Source of the DNA: PVC group bacterium
GTDB taxonomy: Bacteria > Verrucomicrobiota > Kiritimatiellia > UBA8416
Reading direction: 5' to 3'
DNA length: 64,000 nucleotides
Assembly: GCA_003567005.1 (NCBI GenBank)
Contig: PXBF01000182.1
Coordinates: 1 to 64,000, forward strand
The notes below the pieces were generated by a model, which was given only the letters and a program-made list of their open reading frames with translations, was not told where the DNA came from and ran no database searches. A program made the translations under genes and the position numbers. Within the stretch, counting starts at the first letter, position 1, and each line of letters begins with the position of its first letter. This document shows positions 36,350 to 46,763 of this stretch, one piece after another.

Positions 36350-38113
36350 TCAAGGCGTAAACTGCATGTCGTGCAAACGACGATAAATACCGCTCTGGGT
36401 CAGCAAATCAGTATGCGTCCCCTGCTCGACGATACGCCCGTTCTCTAAAACCAGAATACGGTCACAATTCATTATCGTCGAAAGACGGTGTGCAATAGCA
36501 AACACCGTTCGTCCCTCAACCAATTGGTCAATCGCTTTCTGTACCATGCGCTCAGACTCAGTATCCAAGGCACTTGTAGCCTCATCCAAAATCAGAATTT
36601 CCGGGTCATTCAGCATGGCTCTGGCAATCGCGAGGCGTTGCCGTTGTCCACCAGACAACAACATACCAAGTTCTCCAACTACGGTGTCATATCCCTGCGG
36701 AAGTCCTGAAATGAACGTATCTGCATAGGCTTGTTCTGCTGCACGGATAATATCTTCCATAGGCGCATCCGGACACCCATACGCGATATTGGCAGCAACT
36801 GTGTCATTAAACAAAAAGGTATCTTGTGTAACAACCCCCATCTTAAGTCGTAGCGAATGCAACGTAAACTGACGTATGTCCGTACCGTTGATCAGCACAC
36901 TTCCTTCCACAACATCAAAGAATCGCGGCAATAAGTTTACCAAGGTTGTTTTACCCGCTCCGGAACCACCCACCAAAGCAATTCGCTCACCTGCTTTTAC
37001 GGTGAAATCAATATCCGTTAAAACGGGCTCATCCTGATAGGCAAAATGAATATGGTGGAAAGCAATTTCGCGGATACGGTCTTGTAACGGCTCGGCACCT
37101 GCATGATCCGTGACAAGCGACGGTGTATCCAATATTTCAAATATACGGTCTGCTGCTGCTGAACTTTGCTCGACACTAAGATGCACCTTGCTCAATTTCT
37201 TTACAGGTTCGTATAACAGAAAGAGCGCTAAAGCCATCACGATAAATTCATTCCAGACCATCCCCAGCGATACCGCATAGAACAAAGCGAGTACGATACC
37301 AATTCCAGCCATGAAGATAACAATCGGCTGAATAACAGCCTTGGCACATACCACACGCATCATGCGCCTGAAAAATGTCTCGCAAGCTTTTGCAAACCGA
37401 TCTTCTTCTCGTTGCTCCATGCAAAACGCCTTCACAATCCTGACACCACGAATCGATTCCTGCATGACGGATACGATCTCCGATAAATGCTCCTGGCTCT
37501 GACGAGCAGCTTTACGCACCCGCCGACCGAAAATGGCAATCGGTACAATGCATAGTGGAAACGCTACCAATGCGGCGAACGCAAGACGCCAGTTACGTGT
37601 TACGGCATATACGGCAGCACCAACCAAAACAATCGGTTGCCTGACAATATCAGTGAGTACAGTAGATACGGCTCTTTCCAACATCATGGAATCATTGACC
37701 GTGCGAGAAATCATTTCCCCCGTTTCTGTCGTATTGAAGTAACCTACAGATAAAGCCTGCAAATGCCGAAAGGTTGCAACACGTAAATCCAATACCACAC
37801 GATTGCCGACCCACTGAATCAGGTAGCTGTTGAGGAATTGCCCAAGACCGCGCACAAGTACCAGCAAAACCAACAAACCACCAATAACAAAGGCAACCTG
37901 ATGCGTTAATGGTTCATCCGTATCAAAAAAACGACCGAGCATCTCTTGTATCACCGGAAGTAGGCCTACGGTCGAACCAGCAAAGAGAATCCCACATAAT
38001 GTGCCAGCCAGCAAACGCCAAGTATACGGTCGCGCGTAACCGACTAGCCGCACATACGTCTTACGTTGAACATGTTGTACCCAACGATGCTGCAGAAAAG
38101 GAGAAAATGCCAT
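36350..38113 (-). CDS. MsbA-like ABC exporter (first of pair)
   Basis: A 587-residue half-transporter with six membrane helices and a C-terminal ATPase: ALVGGSGAGKTT (Walker A), LSGGQRQR (signature), ILILDEATSALD (Walker B with catalytic Glu) and AHRLST. The segment ETGEMISRTVNDSMMLE in the coupling region is typical of lipid exporters such as MsbA. Its ATG overlaps the stop of the upstream GspE-type gene (TAATG), which links lipid export and the pilus/secretion ATPases in one transcript. Probably moves a lipid A precursor or other lipid-linked molecule to the outer leaflet. Confidence 0.92.
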   Translation of the reverse strand: MAFSPFLQHRWVQHVQRKTYVRLVGYARPYTWRLLAGTLCGILFAGSTVGLLPVIQEMLGRFFDTDEPLTHQVAFVIGGLLVLLVLVRGLGQFLNSYLIQWVGNRVVLDLRVATFRHLQALSVGYFNTTETGEMISRTVNDSMMLERAVSTVLTDIVRQPIVLVGAAVYAVTRNWRLAFAALVAFPLCIVPIAIFGRRVRKAARQSQEHLSEIVSVMQESIRGVRIVKAFCMEQREEDRFAKACETFFRRMMRVVCAKAVIQPIVIFMAGIGIVLALFYAVSLGMVWNEFIVMALALFLLYEPVKKLSKVHLSVEQSSAAADRIFEILDTPSLVTDHAGAEPLQDRIREIAFHHIHFAYQDEPVLTDIDFTVKAGERIALVGGSGAGKTTLVNLLPRFFDVVEGSVLINGTDIRQFTLHSLRLKMGVVTQDTFLFNDTVAANIAYGCPDAPMEDIIRAAEQAYADTFISGLPQGYDTVVGELGMLLSGGQRQRLAIARAMLNDPEILILDEATSALDTESERMVQKAIDQLVEGRTVFAIAHRLSTIMNCDRILVLENGRIVEQGTHTDLLTQSGIYRRLHDMQFTP

Positions 38114-39816
38114 TAGGTGTACTTTATCACTTCGTCTACCGTAGTGTACCCATCAAGAAGACACTGGATACCATGCTGACGCATCGTCGTCATTCCTTGC
38201 GTTACGGCCTGATCCCGTATCACAATCGTAGGTTTACGGTCATTGATCATTTGTCGAACTGATTCCGTCACCGAAAGGTATTCATACAATCCTCGGCGGC
38301 CATGATACCCGGTGTCATTGCAATACGAACAACCTGAACCATAGAAAAAAGAACGACCGGAAATGTCGCTGGGCGTTAGGCCAAGCATGTCCAATACATC
38401 ATCATCTGGCTCATAAGGCGTCTTGCACTGGTCGCATATGGTTCGCACCAATCGCTGCCCCAGCACTGCTTCTAATGTCGAAGCTATTAAAAACGGCTCA
38501 ATACCCATGTCAATCAAACGCGTCACGGCACCAGCCGCATCATTCGTATGCAGGGTACTGAAAACCAAGTGCCCCGTAAGCGATGCCTGCACAGCAATCT
38601 GGGCCGTCTCTATATCGCGAATTTCACCAACCATGATAATATCCGGATCTTGACGTAAAAACGCACGCAAAACATTCGCAAATGTGTTACCGGTACTCTC
38701 CTTTACAGGCACCTGCATGATACCCTCGATATTATATTCAACCGGCTCTTCCGCTGTCAGCAATTTACGGTCGATTGTATTTACGCGTTTCAAACCAGAA
38801 TATAATGTAGTGGTCTTACCTGATCCCGTCGGCCCCGTAACGATGACAATACCATTCGGCTTTACAATATCCCCAGTGAATTTCTCATACACATCATCCG
38901 GCATACCGAGGTTTTCAACACTAAGTTGAACATTACTCTGATCGAGAACACGCAGCACAACACTCTCACCAAACTGCGTAGGAAGGGTAGATACACGCAA
39001 GTCGATCGAACGCCCGCCAATCGAAAGCTGAATGCGACCGTCTTGCGGTAAACGCCGTTCAGCAATGTTCAAACCAGACATGACCTTGATACGTGAAATT
39101 AAAGGAAGAGCCAACCGCCGAGGAGGTGGTGCCATCTCGTATAGAGCTCCATCCACACGATACCGTATACGAAATTCCTTTTCAAAAGGTTCAAGATGAA
39201 TATCCGATGCACGGTCGTTCACCGCCTGGTATAACACCAGATTCACAAAACGTATGACAGGAGTGGAACCCGCGGCCTCTTCGATGCCTTTCTCATCCGT
39301 TTCATCCCCCAACTGCAATTCTTCTGTATCATCAACCCCTTCAAGGGTCGACAACATGTCATTAACCGCATCACTGTCATCACCATAAAACTGGTTGATA
39401 CATGCCTTGACATCATCAGCTCGGGCAAGCAAAAACGATACATCGCAAGTCAACACAAACATCAGTTCATCCATCGTTTGCGTGCTTACCATATCATAGG
39501 TTGCCAACTCCACGGATGTGTCCGTTACACTCACGGGAACCACATTATACATACGTGCAACACTCGCAGGGACACTGCGAATCACCTCAACGGGAATATC
39601 CTGCGCAGGTAAGTTAATGACTTGCGTACCCAGAAAGGCTGCAACCATATCCAGAAGATCATCTTCTCTGATCAATCCCAAATCAATAACAATAGAACGG
39701 ATGGGTTTTCCCGACTCATCATGCTCCGACTGCACATCGATAGCCTGCTCGCCTGTTATAACACCCTGCTCTACCAATAACTGTAGCAATGGATCTTGTA
39801 TAGTATCTTCAGTCAT
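38113..39816 (-). CDS. GspE/PilB-type assembly ATPase (downstream copy)
   Basis: A 567-residue hexameric cytoplasmic ATPase driving pilus or type II secretion pseudopilus extension. The N-terminal half is an MshE/GspE N domain pair. The core has [12 protein letters not shown] (Walker A), FLRQDPDIIMVGEIRD (Asp and Walker B boxes) and the His box TLHTNDAAGAVTR. The C-terminal zinc module has CDQC near 445 and CSYC near 478, complete. It lies 24 bases after pilT and overlaps the next ABC gene by one base (TAATG). The paralog before pilT has the same length but clearly different sequence. Confidence 0.93.
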   Translation of the reverse strand: MTEDTIQDPLLQLLVEQGVITGEQAIDVQSEHDESGKPIRSIVIDLGLIREDDLLDMVAAFLGTQVINLPAQDIPVEVIRSVPASVARMYNVVPVSVTDTSVELATYDMVSTQTMDELMFVLTCDVSFLLARADDVKACINQFYGDDSDAVNDMLSTLEGVDDTEELQLGDETDEKGIEEAAGSTPVIRFVNLVLYQAVNDRASDIHLEPFEKEFRIRYRVDGALYEMAPPPRRLALPLISRIKVMSGLNIAERRLPQDGRIQLSIGGRSIDLRVSTLPTQFGESVVLRVLDQSNVQLSVENLGMPDDVYEKFTGDIVKPNGIVIVTGPTGSGKTTTLYSGLKRVNTIDRKLLTAEEPVEYNIEGIMQVPVKESTGNTFANVLRAFLRQDPDIIMVGEIRDIETAQIAVQASLTGHLVFSTLHTNDAAGAVTRLIDMGIEPFLIASTLEAVLGQRLVRTICDQCKTPYEPDDDVLDMLGLTPSDISGRSFFYGSGCSYCNDTGYHGRRGLYEYLSVTESVRQMINDRKPTIVIRDQAVTQGMTTMRQHGIQCLLDGYTTVDEVIKYT

Positions 39817-39840
39817 ATTTTCTGCTCCAGCCTAGGCTCC

Positions 39841-40947
39841 CTAACGAGCATCCGCTGCCTCCTGCAATTTCTGCCGTACCGATTCAGCATCCTGTGCTTT
39901 GGAGATTAAATCTTCATAACTGATTTGTCCTGCTTGATATAAAGCTAACAAATACGTGTCCATGGTAACCATACCATATTTGGCACCCGTTTGAATATCC
40001 GAAGTAATACGATAGGTCTTGTTATCTCGAATCAAGGACCGTATGGAAGAAGTGGAAATCATGAGTTCAAATGCGGCTACACGCCCCGGACGATCTTGCC
40101 GGACAAGCAGCAATTGAGAAACAACAGCAACCAGACCATTTGCCAACTGCGTCCGAATCTGCTCCTGTTGATCCGTGGGAAACGCATCAACAATTCGATC
40201 AACCGTCGCCGCGGCACCCGTCGTATGCAAGGTTGCGAACACCAGGTGCCCTGTCTCCGCAGCAGATATCGCCGCCGCCATCGTCTCGAGATCACGCATT
40301 TCACCAACCAGTATCACATCGGGATCTTGACGCAACGCACGCCGGAGCGCCTCACTGAAGGAAGGAACATCCACACCGATTTCGCGCTGCGTGATGACCG
40401 ACTGCTTGTGAGAGTGGTAATATTCCACCGGATCCTCGATGGTAATAATATGGCAATCGCGCTTCTCATTAATTACATCGATCATGCTTGCCAAGGTCGT
40501 TGTTTTACCTGATCCCGTGGGCCCCGTCACCAAAACCAGACCGCGCGGTCGAAACAACAACTCCTTGAATTGCGTGGGCAAACCGATCTTTTCCAGCGAA
40601 AGCAACTCTTTGGGAATTTGTCGTAACACAATCCCAACATGACCTTTTTGTTTGAAAATGCTGACACGAAAACGCGCCTTGTCACCAAATCCGAACCCGA
40701 AATCGCTTCCCCCGTTTTCACGCAACTTCTGCTGATCCGTTGCTGAGGTAATACTCTTCATTAAACGTTCTGTATCCGCAGGACTGAGGGGTGCACAATC
40801 CAACCCCTCCAAGCGACCATGCAAACGCATGATCGGGGGTAAACCAACCGTCAAGTGCAAATCAGACGCCCCTTCATCTACAGCAAGCTGCAGTAAGTCA
40901 TCCATTTCGACATGCTCGGCTTCCATCATATCATGTTCCTCGCTCAT
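39841..40947 (-). CDS. pilT: PilT-type retraction ATPase
   Basis: A 368-residue hexameric ATPase that depolymerises type IV pili and powers twitching. It has [18 protein letters not shown] (Walker A), a [32 protein letters not shown] segment split over the Asp and Walker B boxes, and the His box [16 protein letters not shown]. The segment [14 protein letters not shown] corresponds to the AIRNLIRE motif required for retraction. An acidic N-terminal extension of about 15 residues is present. It overlaps the upstream ATPase gene by one base (TAATG), so synthesis of extension and retraction motors is coupled. Confidence 0.93.
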   Translation of the reverse strand: MSEEHDMMEAEHVEMDDLLQLAVDEGASDLHLTVGLPPIMRLHGRLEGLDCAPLSPADTERLMKSITSATDQQKLRENGGSDFGFGFGDKARFRVSIFKQKGHVGIVLRQIPKELLSLEKIGLPTQFKELLFRPRGLVLVTGPTGSGKTTTLASMIDVINEKRDCHIITIEDPVEYYHSHKQSVITQREIGVDVPSFSEALRRALRQDPDVILVGEMRDLETMAAAISAAETGHLVFATLHTTGAAATVDRIVDAFPTDQQEQIRTQLANGLVAVVSQLLLVRQDRPGRVAAFELMISTSSIRSLIRDNKTYRITSDIQTGAKYGMVTMDTYLLALYQAGQISYEDLISKAQDAESVRQKLQEAADAR

Positions 40948-42650
40948 TAGTCTGAATCTCCCATGGTTACGCGCAGAACTTCTTCTAATGTTGTTACCCC
41001 AGCCCCGACCTTCCGAACACCATCTTCACGCAACGTACGCATCCCTAACTCGCGCGCATGCTGCCGCATTTCCGAAACAGCCATCTTTTCAAAAATCATG
41101 TGCTGGATAGCATCATTGAGCACAAATATTTCGAACAAACCTTTACGACCAGAGTAACCGGTTAATGAACATTGGTTACAACCATGACCGCGTATCAAGG
41201 TCTTTCCGAGAAGCGGCTCTCCTGCAGGTCCCAGTGTACGAATAACTGCCTCATCGGGCTCGTATTCCTCCTTACAATGTTCACAAATACTACGCACCAA
41301 ACGCTGTGCTATCACGGCCCGGATAGAGGATGCTACCAAAAAGGGTTTCACTCCAATGTCAAGCAAACGCGTGATGGCGCTGGGAGCATCGTTCGTATGC
41401 AGCGTACTGAATACTAAATGACCCGTTAAAGACGCTTCAGTCGCAATCTGGGCTGTCTCTTTATCACGAATTTCACCGATCATCACAATATTGGGAGCCT
41501 GACGCAAAATAGCACGCAACGCCAGCGGGAAGGTCATACCAATCGTACTATTGACCTGTACCTGATTGATACCCGACATCTGGTATTCTACCGGGTCCTC
41601 AACCGTAATAATCTTGCGATCCGGTCTGTTGATATGGTTCAAACAAGCATACAATGTCGTCGTTTTACCAGATCCCGTCGGACCCGTCACAAGTAAAATA
41701 CCATCAGGCAAACCGATCAGACGTTCGAATAACTGCTGATCATCGGAAAAGAACCCGAGCTTCGGCAACCCCAATGCAAGGTTCTGTTTATCAAGAATAC
41801 GCATGACAATGCTCTCGCCGTTGTTGGCAGGCACCGTAGAGACACGTAAATCCAGCTCACGCCCTTGTATGTTTACCTGAATACGCCCATCTTGAGGAAT
41901 ACGGCGCTCAGATATCTTCATACCAGCCATGATCTTTACACGCGAAATAATAGCAGATTGCAAACGCTTAGGAGGACCATCCACTTCATGGAGTACACCG
42001 TCAATACGATAGCGAACACGAAAACGTTTTTCCAATGGCTCCAAATGAATATCGGAGGCGTGATGCCGGTATGCCTCTAGAATAATCAAGCTCACCAGCT
42101 TGATAATCGGAGCATCCGACTCGCTTGCATCCTCACTTTCAACCAACTCATCCGGAACCGTCTCAACATCCACGGCCCCGTCAGATATCTGGTTCAGCAT
42201 GTTCTCTACATCTGCCTCAGCAGGATAATACCGCTCCAATAAAGCGCGTAACTCTTTCGGCCGCGCAACAACACCCTCAACGTGTAATTTGAGTAAATAA
42301 CGCAACGTATCAAGGGTGTCAAAATCAAGCGGATCACTAAGCGCAACGGTTAAACCATCTGCAGTTTTATATACAGGAATAACCGAGTAGCGACGTGCCG
42401 TTTCAGCAGAAATGGCATCCCGCGCATCTGCAGGAATATCAAAATCCTGAAGAGAAACAAACTCCATACCAAAGACACCTGCTAACGTACCCAGCACATC
42501 ATCTTCACTGACGATGTTTTCTGTTAGCATCAAGTCTAACGGAGAACCTTCTTCTCCAGCTGCACGCTTTCGCGCATCGTTGGCCTGTTCCTCTGTGATG
42601 AGACCATGGTCACATAGCACATCCAGCACATATGCATCATTTGAAGTCAA
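40947..42650 (-). CDS. GspE/PilB-type assembly ATPase (upstream copy)
   Basis: A 567-residue paralog of the copy after pilT. The N domain (about 1-150) is of the MshEN type. It carries [12 protein letters not shown] (Walker A), [23 protein letters not shown] and the His box [13 protein letters not shown]. The zinc module has CEHC and CNQC. It starts with TTG; GGAGAGG lies about ten bases upstream and no ATG gives a comparable N-terminus. It opens a run of five genes that are all on the minus strand. With pilT beside it, this copy is the better candidate for the type IV pilus extension motor, while the other could serve type II secretion; this is inference. Confidence 0.92.
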   Translation of the reverse strand: MTSNDAYVLDVLCDHGLITEEQANDARKRAAGEEGSPLDLMLTENIVSEDDVLGTLAGVFGMEFVSLQDFDIPADARDAISAETARRYSVIPVYKTADGLTVALSDPLDFDTLDTLRYLLKLHVEGVVARPKELRALLERYYPAEADVENMLNQISDGAVDVETVPDELVESEDASESDAPIIKLVSLIILEAYRHHASDIHLEPLEKRFRVRYRIDGVLHEVDGPPKRLQSAIISRVKIMAGMKISERRIPQDGRIQVNIQGRELDLRVSTVPANNGESIVMRILDKQNLALGLPKLGFFSDDQQLFERLIGLPDGILLVTGPTGSGKTTTLYACLNHINRPDRKIITVEDPVEYQMSGINQVQVNSTIGMTFPLALRAILRQAPNIVMIGEIRDKETAQIATEASLTGHLVFSTLHTNDAPSAITRLLDIGVKPFLVASSIRAVIAQRLVRSICEHCKEEYEPDEAVIRTLGPAGEPLLGKTLIRGHGCNQCSLTGYSGRKGLFEIFVLNDAIQHMIFEKMAVSEMRQHARELGMRTLREDGVRKVGAGVTTLEEVLRVTMGDSD

Positions 42651-42720
42651 ATCGGCCGTACCTCTCCATACTGTTTAATACACTGCGTAACATATAACGT
42701 AGAACCTACTGCAAAACAAC

Positions 42721-44148
42721 TCATTGATCCAGCTTTTGCTTCAACATTTCCAAAACGATAGGCGGGTTAGCTTTCCCGCGGCTGAGCCGCATCACCTGCC
42801 CCATCAGAAATTGCGCCGCCGCTGCCTTCCCACTGCGGTAATCCGCAACCGACTTGGGATTTGCCGCAATCGCTTCATCGACCATTCTCTCGAGGGCCTC
42901 TGTATCGCTCACTTGAGCCAGTCCCAGATCATCCAGCACCTTCGATGGTGTTCCACCCTCTTCAACTAAAACAGAAAAGATTTTCTTGGCTCCCGTCATA
43001 TTGACAGCCCCGTCCTCCACAAGCTTTGTGAGGCCCCCCAAAGCGTCAGCCGTGAGCGGCAAATCAGAGACGCGACGCCCCGTTTCCGAAAGCACACGCA
43101 GAACATCTGTCATAATCCAATTGGAGACCGCTTTAGCACTGCCACCAGCAGAAACCGCTTTTTCAAAGAAATCTGCGACATCCCGATCTGCAGAAAGCAC
43201 ACCAGCATCATAGGCAGGTATATCATATTCCTGCGCAAAACGCGACCGACGCGCACGTGGAGCCTCAGGCAAATCTTCTCCCCATACGGAGATTTGCGAC
43301 GCATCCAGCACGACAGGTAGTAAATCAGGCTCTGGAAAGTAGCGATAATCGTGCGCGTCTTCCTTGGTTCGCATACTGCTGGTCTCACCGCGTTCTGGGT
43401 CCCAACGACGCGTTTCCTGTACCACGCATTCACCTCGCGCTAATAAGGCAGACTGCCTCTGTTGCTCGTATTCCAGTGCATGAAAAACCCCCTTGAAGGT
43501 GTTCAAATTCTTGAGCTCTGCCTTGGTCCCAAGTTCTGGGGATCCCACCGGACGCATGCTGACGTTAACATCACAGCGCATATTCCCCTCTTCCAAGTTG
43601 CAATCGCTTACGCCTGCATACAAGAGAATTTGCTTCAATGTTTGAAGAAAAGCGTAGGCCTCATGCGGAGACGCAATATCAGGCTCTGTCACAATTTCCA
43701 TTAAAGGATGTCCCGCACGATTAAAATCCACTCCGCTGGAAGAACCGAAATGTGTATTTTTGCCCACATCCTCTTCCAAATGAATGCGCGTAAGCCCAAT
43801 CGTTTTTTCCGAGCCGTCTTCTAAATCAATGCTTACGCCACCACCTAAACAAAGCGGTTTGTCATACTGGGAGATCTGATAGTTCTTGGGCATATCAGGA
43901 TAAAAGTAACTTTTGCGATCAAACTTGCTCCAACGCGCAATCTCGCAACCAAGCATCAGTCCACTCACAACGGTAAGCCGTATGGCCTCCCGATTCATAA
44001 CGGGCATAGCGCCTGGATACCCCAAGCATACGGGACAAACTAAAGAGTTGGGCGCTTCACCATAACCCGTAGCGCAACCACAGAACATCTTTGTGCGCGT
44101 TTTCAGTTGCACATGCACTTCTAACCCAATCGTCGTTTCGTAGGCCAT
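42721..44148 (-). CDS. gatB: Asp-tRNA(Asn)/Glu-tRNA(Gln) amidotransferase subunit B
   Basis: A 475-residue kinase-and-tRNA-binding subunit that activates Glu-tRNA(Gln) (or Asp-tRNA(Asn)) before transamidation. Signatures are IGLEVHVQLKTRTKMFCGC, the LVCPVCLGYPGAMPVMN segment with its two cysteines, and GNMRCDVNVSMRP; the tail domain ending QFLMGQVMR is complete. Its start overlaps the stop of gatA by one base (TAATG). The presence of GatCAB implies that at least one of glutaminyl- or asparaginyl-tRNA is made indirectly. Confidence 0.98.
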   Translation of the reverse strand: MAYETTIGLEVHVQLKTRTKMFCGCATGYGEAPNSLVCPVCLGYPGAMPVMNREAIRLTVVSGLMLGCEIARWSKFDRKSYFYPDMPKNYQISQYDKPLCLGGGVSIDLEDGSEKTIGLTRIHLEEDVGKNTHFGSSSGVDFNRAGHPLMEIVTEPDIASPHEAYAFLQTLKQILLYAGVSDCNLEEGNMRCDVNVSMRPVGSPELGTKAELKNLNTFKGVFHALEYEQQRQSALLARGECVVQETRRWDPERGETSSMRTKEDAHDYRYFPEPDLLPVVLDASQISVWGEDLPEAPRARRSRFAQEYDIPAYDAGVLSADRDVADFFEKAVSAGGSAKAVSNWIMTDVLRVLSETGRRVSDLPLTADALGGLTKLVEDGAVNMTGAKKIFSVLVEEGGTPSKVLDDLGLAQVSDTEALERMVDEAIAANPKSVADYRSGKAAAAQFLMGQVMRLSRGKANPPIVLEMLKQKLDQ

Positions 44149-45590
44149 TATGCTTCCACCTTCCTACGTTGCTCAAACGCATGCCCAACACGCAATATTT
44201 GCTCTTCGCCAAGTGCCGGCCCCAGGATTTGCAACCCAACGGGCAACCCTGCCGCTGTCTCATAGGAAGGAACCGAAAGGGCGCAAATTCCCGCCAGATT
44301 CGCTGTAGCGGTGAACACATCGCTTAAATACATCTTCAGCGGATCTCCCGTATTCTCGCCCATGCGAAAAGCAGGTGTCGGTGTCGTCGGTGTCAGCAAA
44401 GCATCACAAGACGCAAAAGCTTTCTCAAAGTCGTTTAGAATCAGCCTACGGACCTTTTGCGCCCGCAAATAATAAGCATCATAATAACCGCTACTCAAAA
44501 CATACGTTCCCAGAATAATGCGCCGTTTCACTTCGGCACCAAACCCCGCCTCACGTGTAGCGCCATACATTTCTACAGGATCCCGCCCCGACGTAACGCG
44601 CTGACCATAGCGGACACCATCAAAGCGAGCCAGATTGGCAGAGGCTTCGGCCGTCGCAATAATATAATAGACCGCAATCGAATACTCCGTGTGCGGCAGT
44701 GAAACATCAACGATCTCGGCCCCCAGATCCCGACAGGTTTCAACGGCTTGCAAAATCGATGCTCGCACTTCATCATCTAATCCATCCACAAAATACTCTT
44801 TGGGCAACCCAAGTCGCATACCTCGAAGGTCGCCTTGCAGCGCTTGCGTGTAATCCGGGACCGCAGCCGAAAGAGACGTCGAATCCATGACATCCTGTCC
44901 TGCCATCACTTGCAACAAGATCGCGGCATCTTCAACCGTATGTGTCATCGGGCCAATTTGATCCAGCGAAGAAGCAAATGCCGTAAGACCGTAGCGGGAA
45001 ACGCGACCATATGTCGGCTTCATGCCTACGCAACCACAAAACGCAGCGGGCTGGCGAATCGACCCCCCTGTATCCGTACCAAGCGTGGCAACCGCCTCAC
45101 CGGCAGCCAATGCCGCAGCAGACCCACCACTCGATCCGCCTGGCACTCGATCTACATCAACAGGATTCCGCGTGACCTGATAAGCAGAGTTCTCTGTCGA
45201 TGACCCCATCGCAAACTCATCCATATTCGTACGCCCGACAAAAACAGCTCCCGCATCCCGCAACCGGGCAATCACAGTTGCATCGTAGGGGGCCGTGTAA
45301 CCCTTCAAAATCTTAGAAGAGCACGTACAGGGCTGTCCTTCTACATTCAGAAGATCCTTGACTCCGATCGGAACGCCCAGCAATGGACTGGACTTACCCT
45401 TCGCGCGAGCATCATCTGCAGCACGAGCTTGCTCTAATGCAAAGGCTGTATCCACAGAAGCGTAAGCGCGTATAGAGGCGTCAACGTCCGCTATTCTTTG
45501 CAGGAGCGCTGTTGTAAGCGCAAAGGCTGAACATGCACCTGATGATAGCATGTCACTGGCTTGACGAATGGTTAACCCCGAAATATCCAA
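44148..45590 (-). CDS. gatA: Asp-tRNA(Asn)/Glu-tRNA(Gln) amidotransferase subunit A
   Basis: A 480-residue amidase that frees ammonia from glutamine for GatB. The Ser-cisSer-Lys triad is present: Lys in GVPIGVKDLLNVEG, and the two serines in VPGGSSGGSAAALA. The start is TTG at 45590, supported by AGGAG eight bases upstream; the first internal ATG would remove a helix that the family conserves. Centre of the gatC-gatA-gatB operon, 53 bases after gatC and one-base overlap with gatB. Confidence 0.97.
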   Translation of the reverse strand: MDISGLTIRQASDMLSSGACSAFALTTALLQRIADVDASIRAYASVDTAFALEQARAADDARAKGKSSPLLGVPIGVKDLLNVEGQPCTCSSKILKGYTAPYDATVIARLRDAGAVFVGRTNMDEFAMGSSTENSAYQVTRNPVDVDRVPGGSSGGSAAALAAGEAVATLGTDTGGSIRQPAAFCGCVGMKPTYGRVSRYGLTAFASSLDQIGPMTHTVEDAAILLQVMAGQDVMDSTSLSAAVPDYTQALQGDLRGMRLGLPKEYFVDGLDDEVRASILQAVETCRDLGAEIVDVSLPHTEYSIAVYYIIATAEASANLARFDGVRYGQRVTSGRDPVEMYGATREAGFGAEVKRRIILGTYVLSSGYYDAYYLRAQKVRRLILNDFEKAFASCDALLTPTTPTPAFRMGENTGDPLKMYLSDVFTATANLAGICALSVPSYETAAGLPVGLQILGPALGEEQILRVGHAFEQRRKVEA

Positions 45591-45643
45591 GTTGGCATCT
45601 CCTATTGTATAAACCTCTATTGCCGCAATACAGCAGAACCTGT

Positions 45644-45949
45644 CTAATCAACAATTTTGGGAACAGATATCAATCCATCGTGCTCTTCTGGAGCATTAGC
45701 CATCACTTTGCTGTGATCAATACTGGGAGACGGCTCATCCTCACGCCAAACATTGGACACCGATACGGTATGCGACAGGGGCGCAACATCCTCCACGTCT
45801 AAAGCCCCGATTTGTTCCACATAGTGAACGATGCCTTCCATTTGCTCCTGAAAGAGGGCAACTTCATCATCCGTAAGATGTAAACGCGCCAAATGTGCCA
45901 CATACGCAACATCCAGCCCACCAGCTTTTCTTTTTTCTGCACCAGCCAT
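45644..45949 (-). CDS. gatC: Asp-tRNA(Asn)/Glu-tRNA(Gln) amidotransferase subunit C
   Basis: A 101-residue belt-like subunit that stabilises GatA-GatB. It shows DVAYVAHLARLHLTDDEVAL, followed by YVEQIGALDVEDVAPLSH, the two conserved segments. GGGGAAG lies before the ATG. First gene of the operon; the roughly 160 AT-rich bases upstream separate it from the riboflavin operon on the same strand and probably hold the promoter. Confidence 0.96.
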   Translation of the reverse strand: MAGAEKRKAGGLDVAYVAHLARLHLTDDEVALFQEQMEGIVHYVEQIGALDVEDVAPLSHTVSVSNVWREDEPSPSIDHSKVMANAPEEHDGLISVPKIVD

Positions 45950-46068
45950 TCGGCTTCCCCATTTTTTTTAATACCCCAGACGCCCTAAAAAAATCTAACC
46001 CTACAACATATAAAAACACCTGTAAAGAATCCCTGCAAAAGAATATGAAGAATGATCCTGCGGCCAAT

Positions 46069-46102
46069 AAAAAAACAGGATTATGGCCCAAGAGCACAAT
46101 CC
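46069..46102 (-). terminator. Weak terminator after the riboflavin operon
   Basis: On the minus strand GGATT (46102-46098) can pair with AATCC (46082-46078), followed two bases later by seven T residues (46075-46069). The stem is only five base pairs with a 15-base loop, so the call rests mainly on the T run just after ribE. Confidence 0.35.
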
Positions 46103-46109
46103 GTGCGGC

Positions 46110-46754
46110 TCAATCACCATAACCTGCAGCACGCAATGTCTCTTCACGCAAATCGTTTTGATTCATCTGCCACAAGTACCGCTTCACATACTTTCCAATC
46201 ATATCAACTTCCACATGCATCCGATCACCTGCCTGGCGCTCGTGTAGACTCGTGTGCTGCCAAGTCCATGGAATAATTTTTACTTCAAACGACTCCTTCT
46301 CAACGCTTGTCACCGTCAGGCTGATGCCATCCAACGCAACGGAACCCTTTAAAATGATGCCCTCTGCAATGTCCCGGGCACAATCCACGCGCATAATGTG
46401 ATCAGTCCCCTCCATACGAAGGTGGGCGAGACGACCGACCCCATCAATGTGCCCGCTCACCATGTGCCCACCCAAGCGGTCCCCCAGCCGCAATGCCCTT
46501 TCCAGATTCAATCGCTGCCCACGACGCGCGTACCGCAACACCGTTCGTTCTAACGTTTCGGCCAGCACATCGCAGGCAAACCAATCCACACCAGCCTCAG
46601 TCACGGTCAAGCACGCACCCTGCACCGCAATACTTTCCCCCAACTCCAAGGCTGGATTCCAAGGCCCCTCACGCACAATAACGAGGCGGGCACCAGCAGA
46701 TCGCGGTTCATAACGCTCTAGCCGCCCTACTGTTTCGATCAACCCTGTAAACAT
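46110..46754 (-). CDS. ribE: Riboflavin synthase alpha chain
   Basis: A 214-residue homotrimeric enzyme that dismutates 6,7-dimethyl-8-ribityllumazine to riboflavin. The two homologous lumazine-binding repeats are visible: MFTGLIETVGRLE opens the first and HMVSGHIDGVGRL the second, with SVALDGISLTV near the end of repeat two. The AGGAG site before its ATG lies within a few bases of the ribD stop. Last gene of the riboswitch-controlled operon. Confidence 0.97.
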   Translation of the reverse strand: MFTGLIETVGRLERYEPRSAGARLVIVREGPWNPALELGESIAVQGACLTVTEAGVDWFACDVLAETLERTVLRYARRGQRLNLERALRLGDRLGGHMVSGHIDGVGRLAHLRMEGTDHIMRVDCARDIAEGIILKGSVALDGISLTVTSVEKESFEVKIIPWTWQHTSLHERQAGDRMHVEVDMIGKYVKRYLWQMNQNDLREETLRAAGYGD

Positions 46755-46763
46755 AAAAGACTC

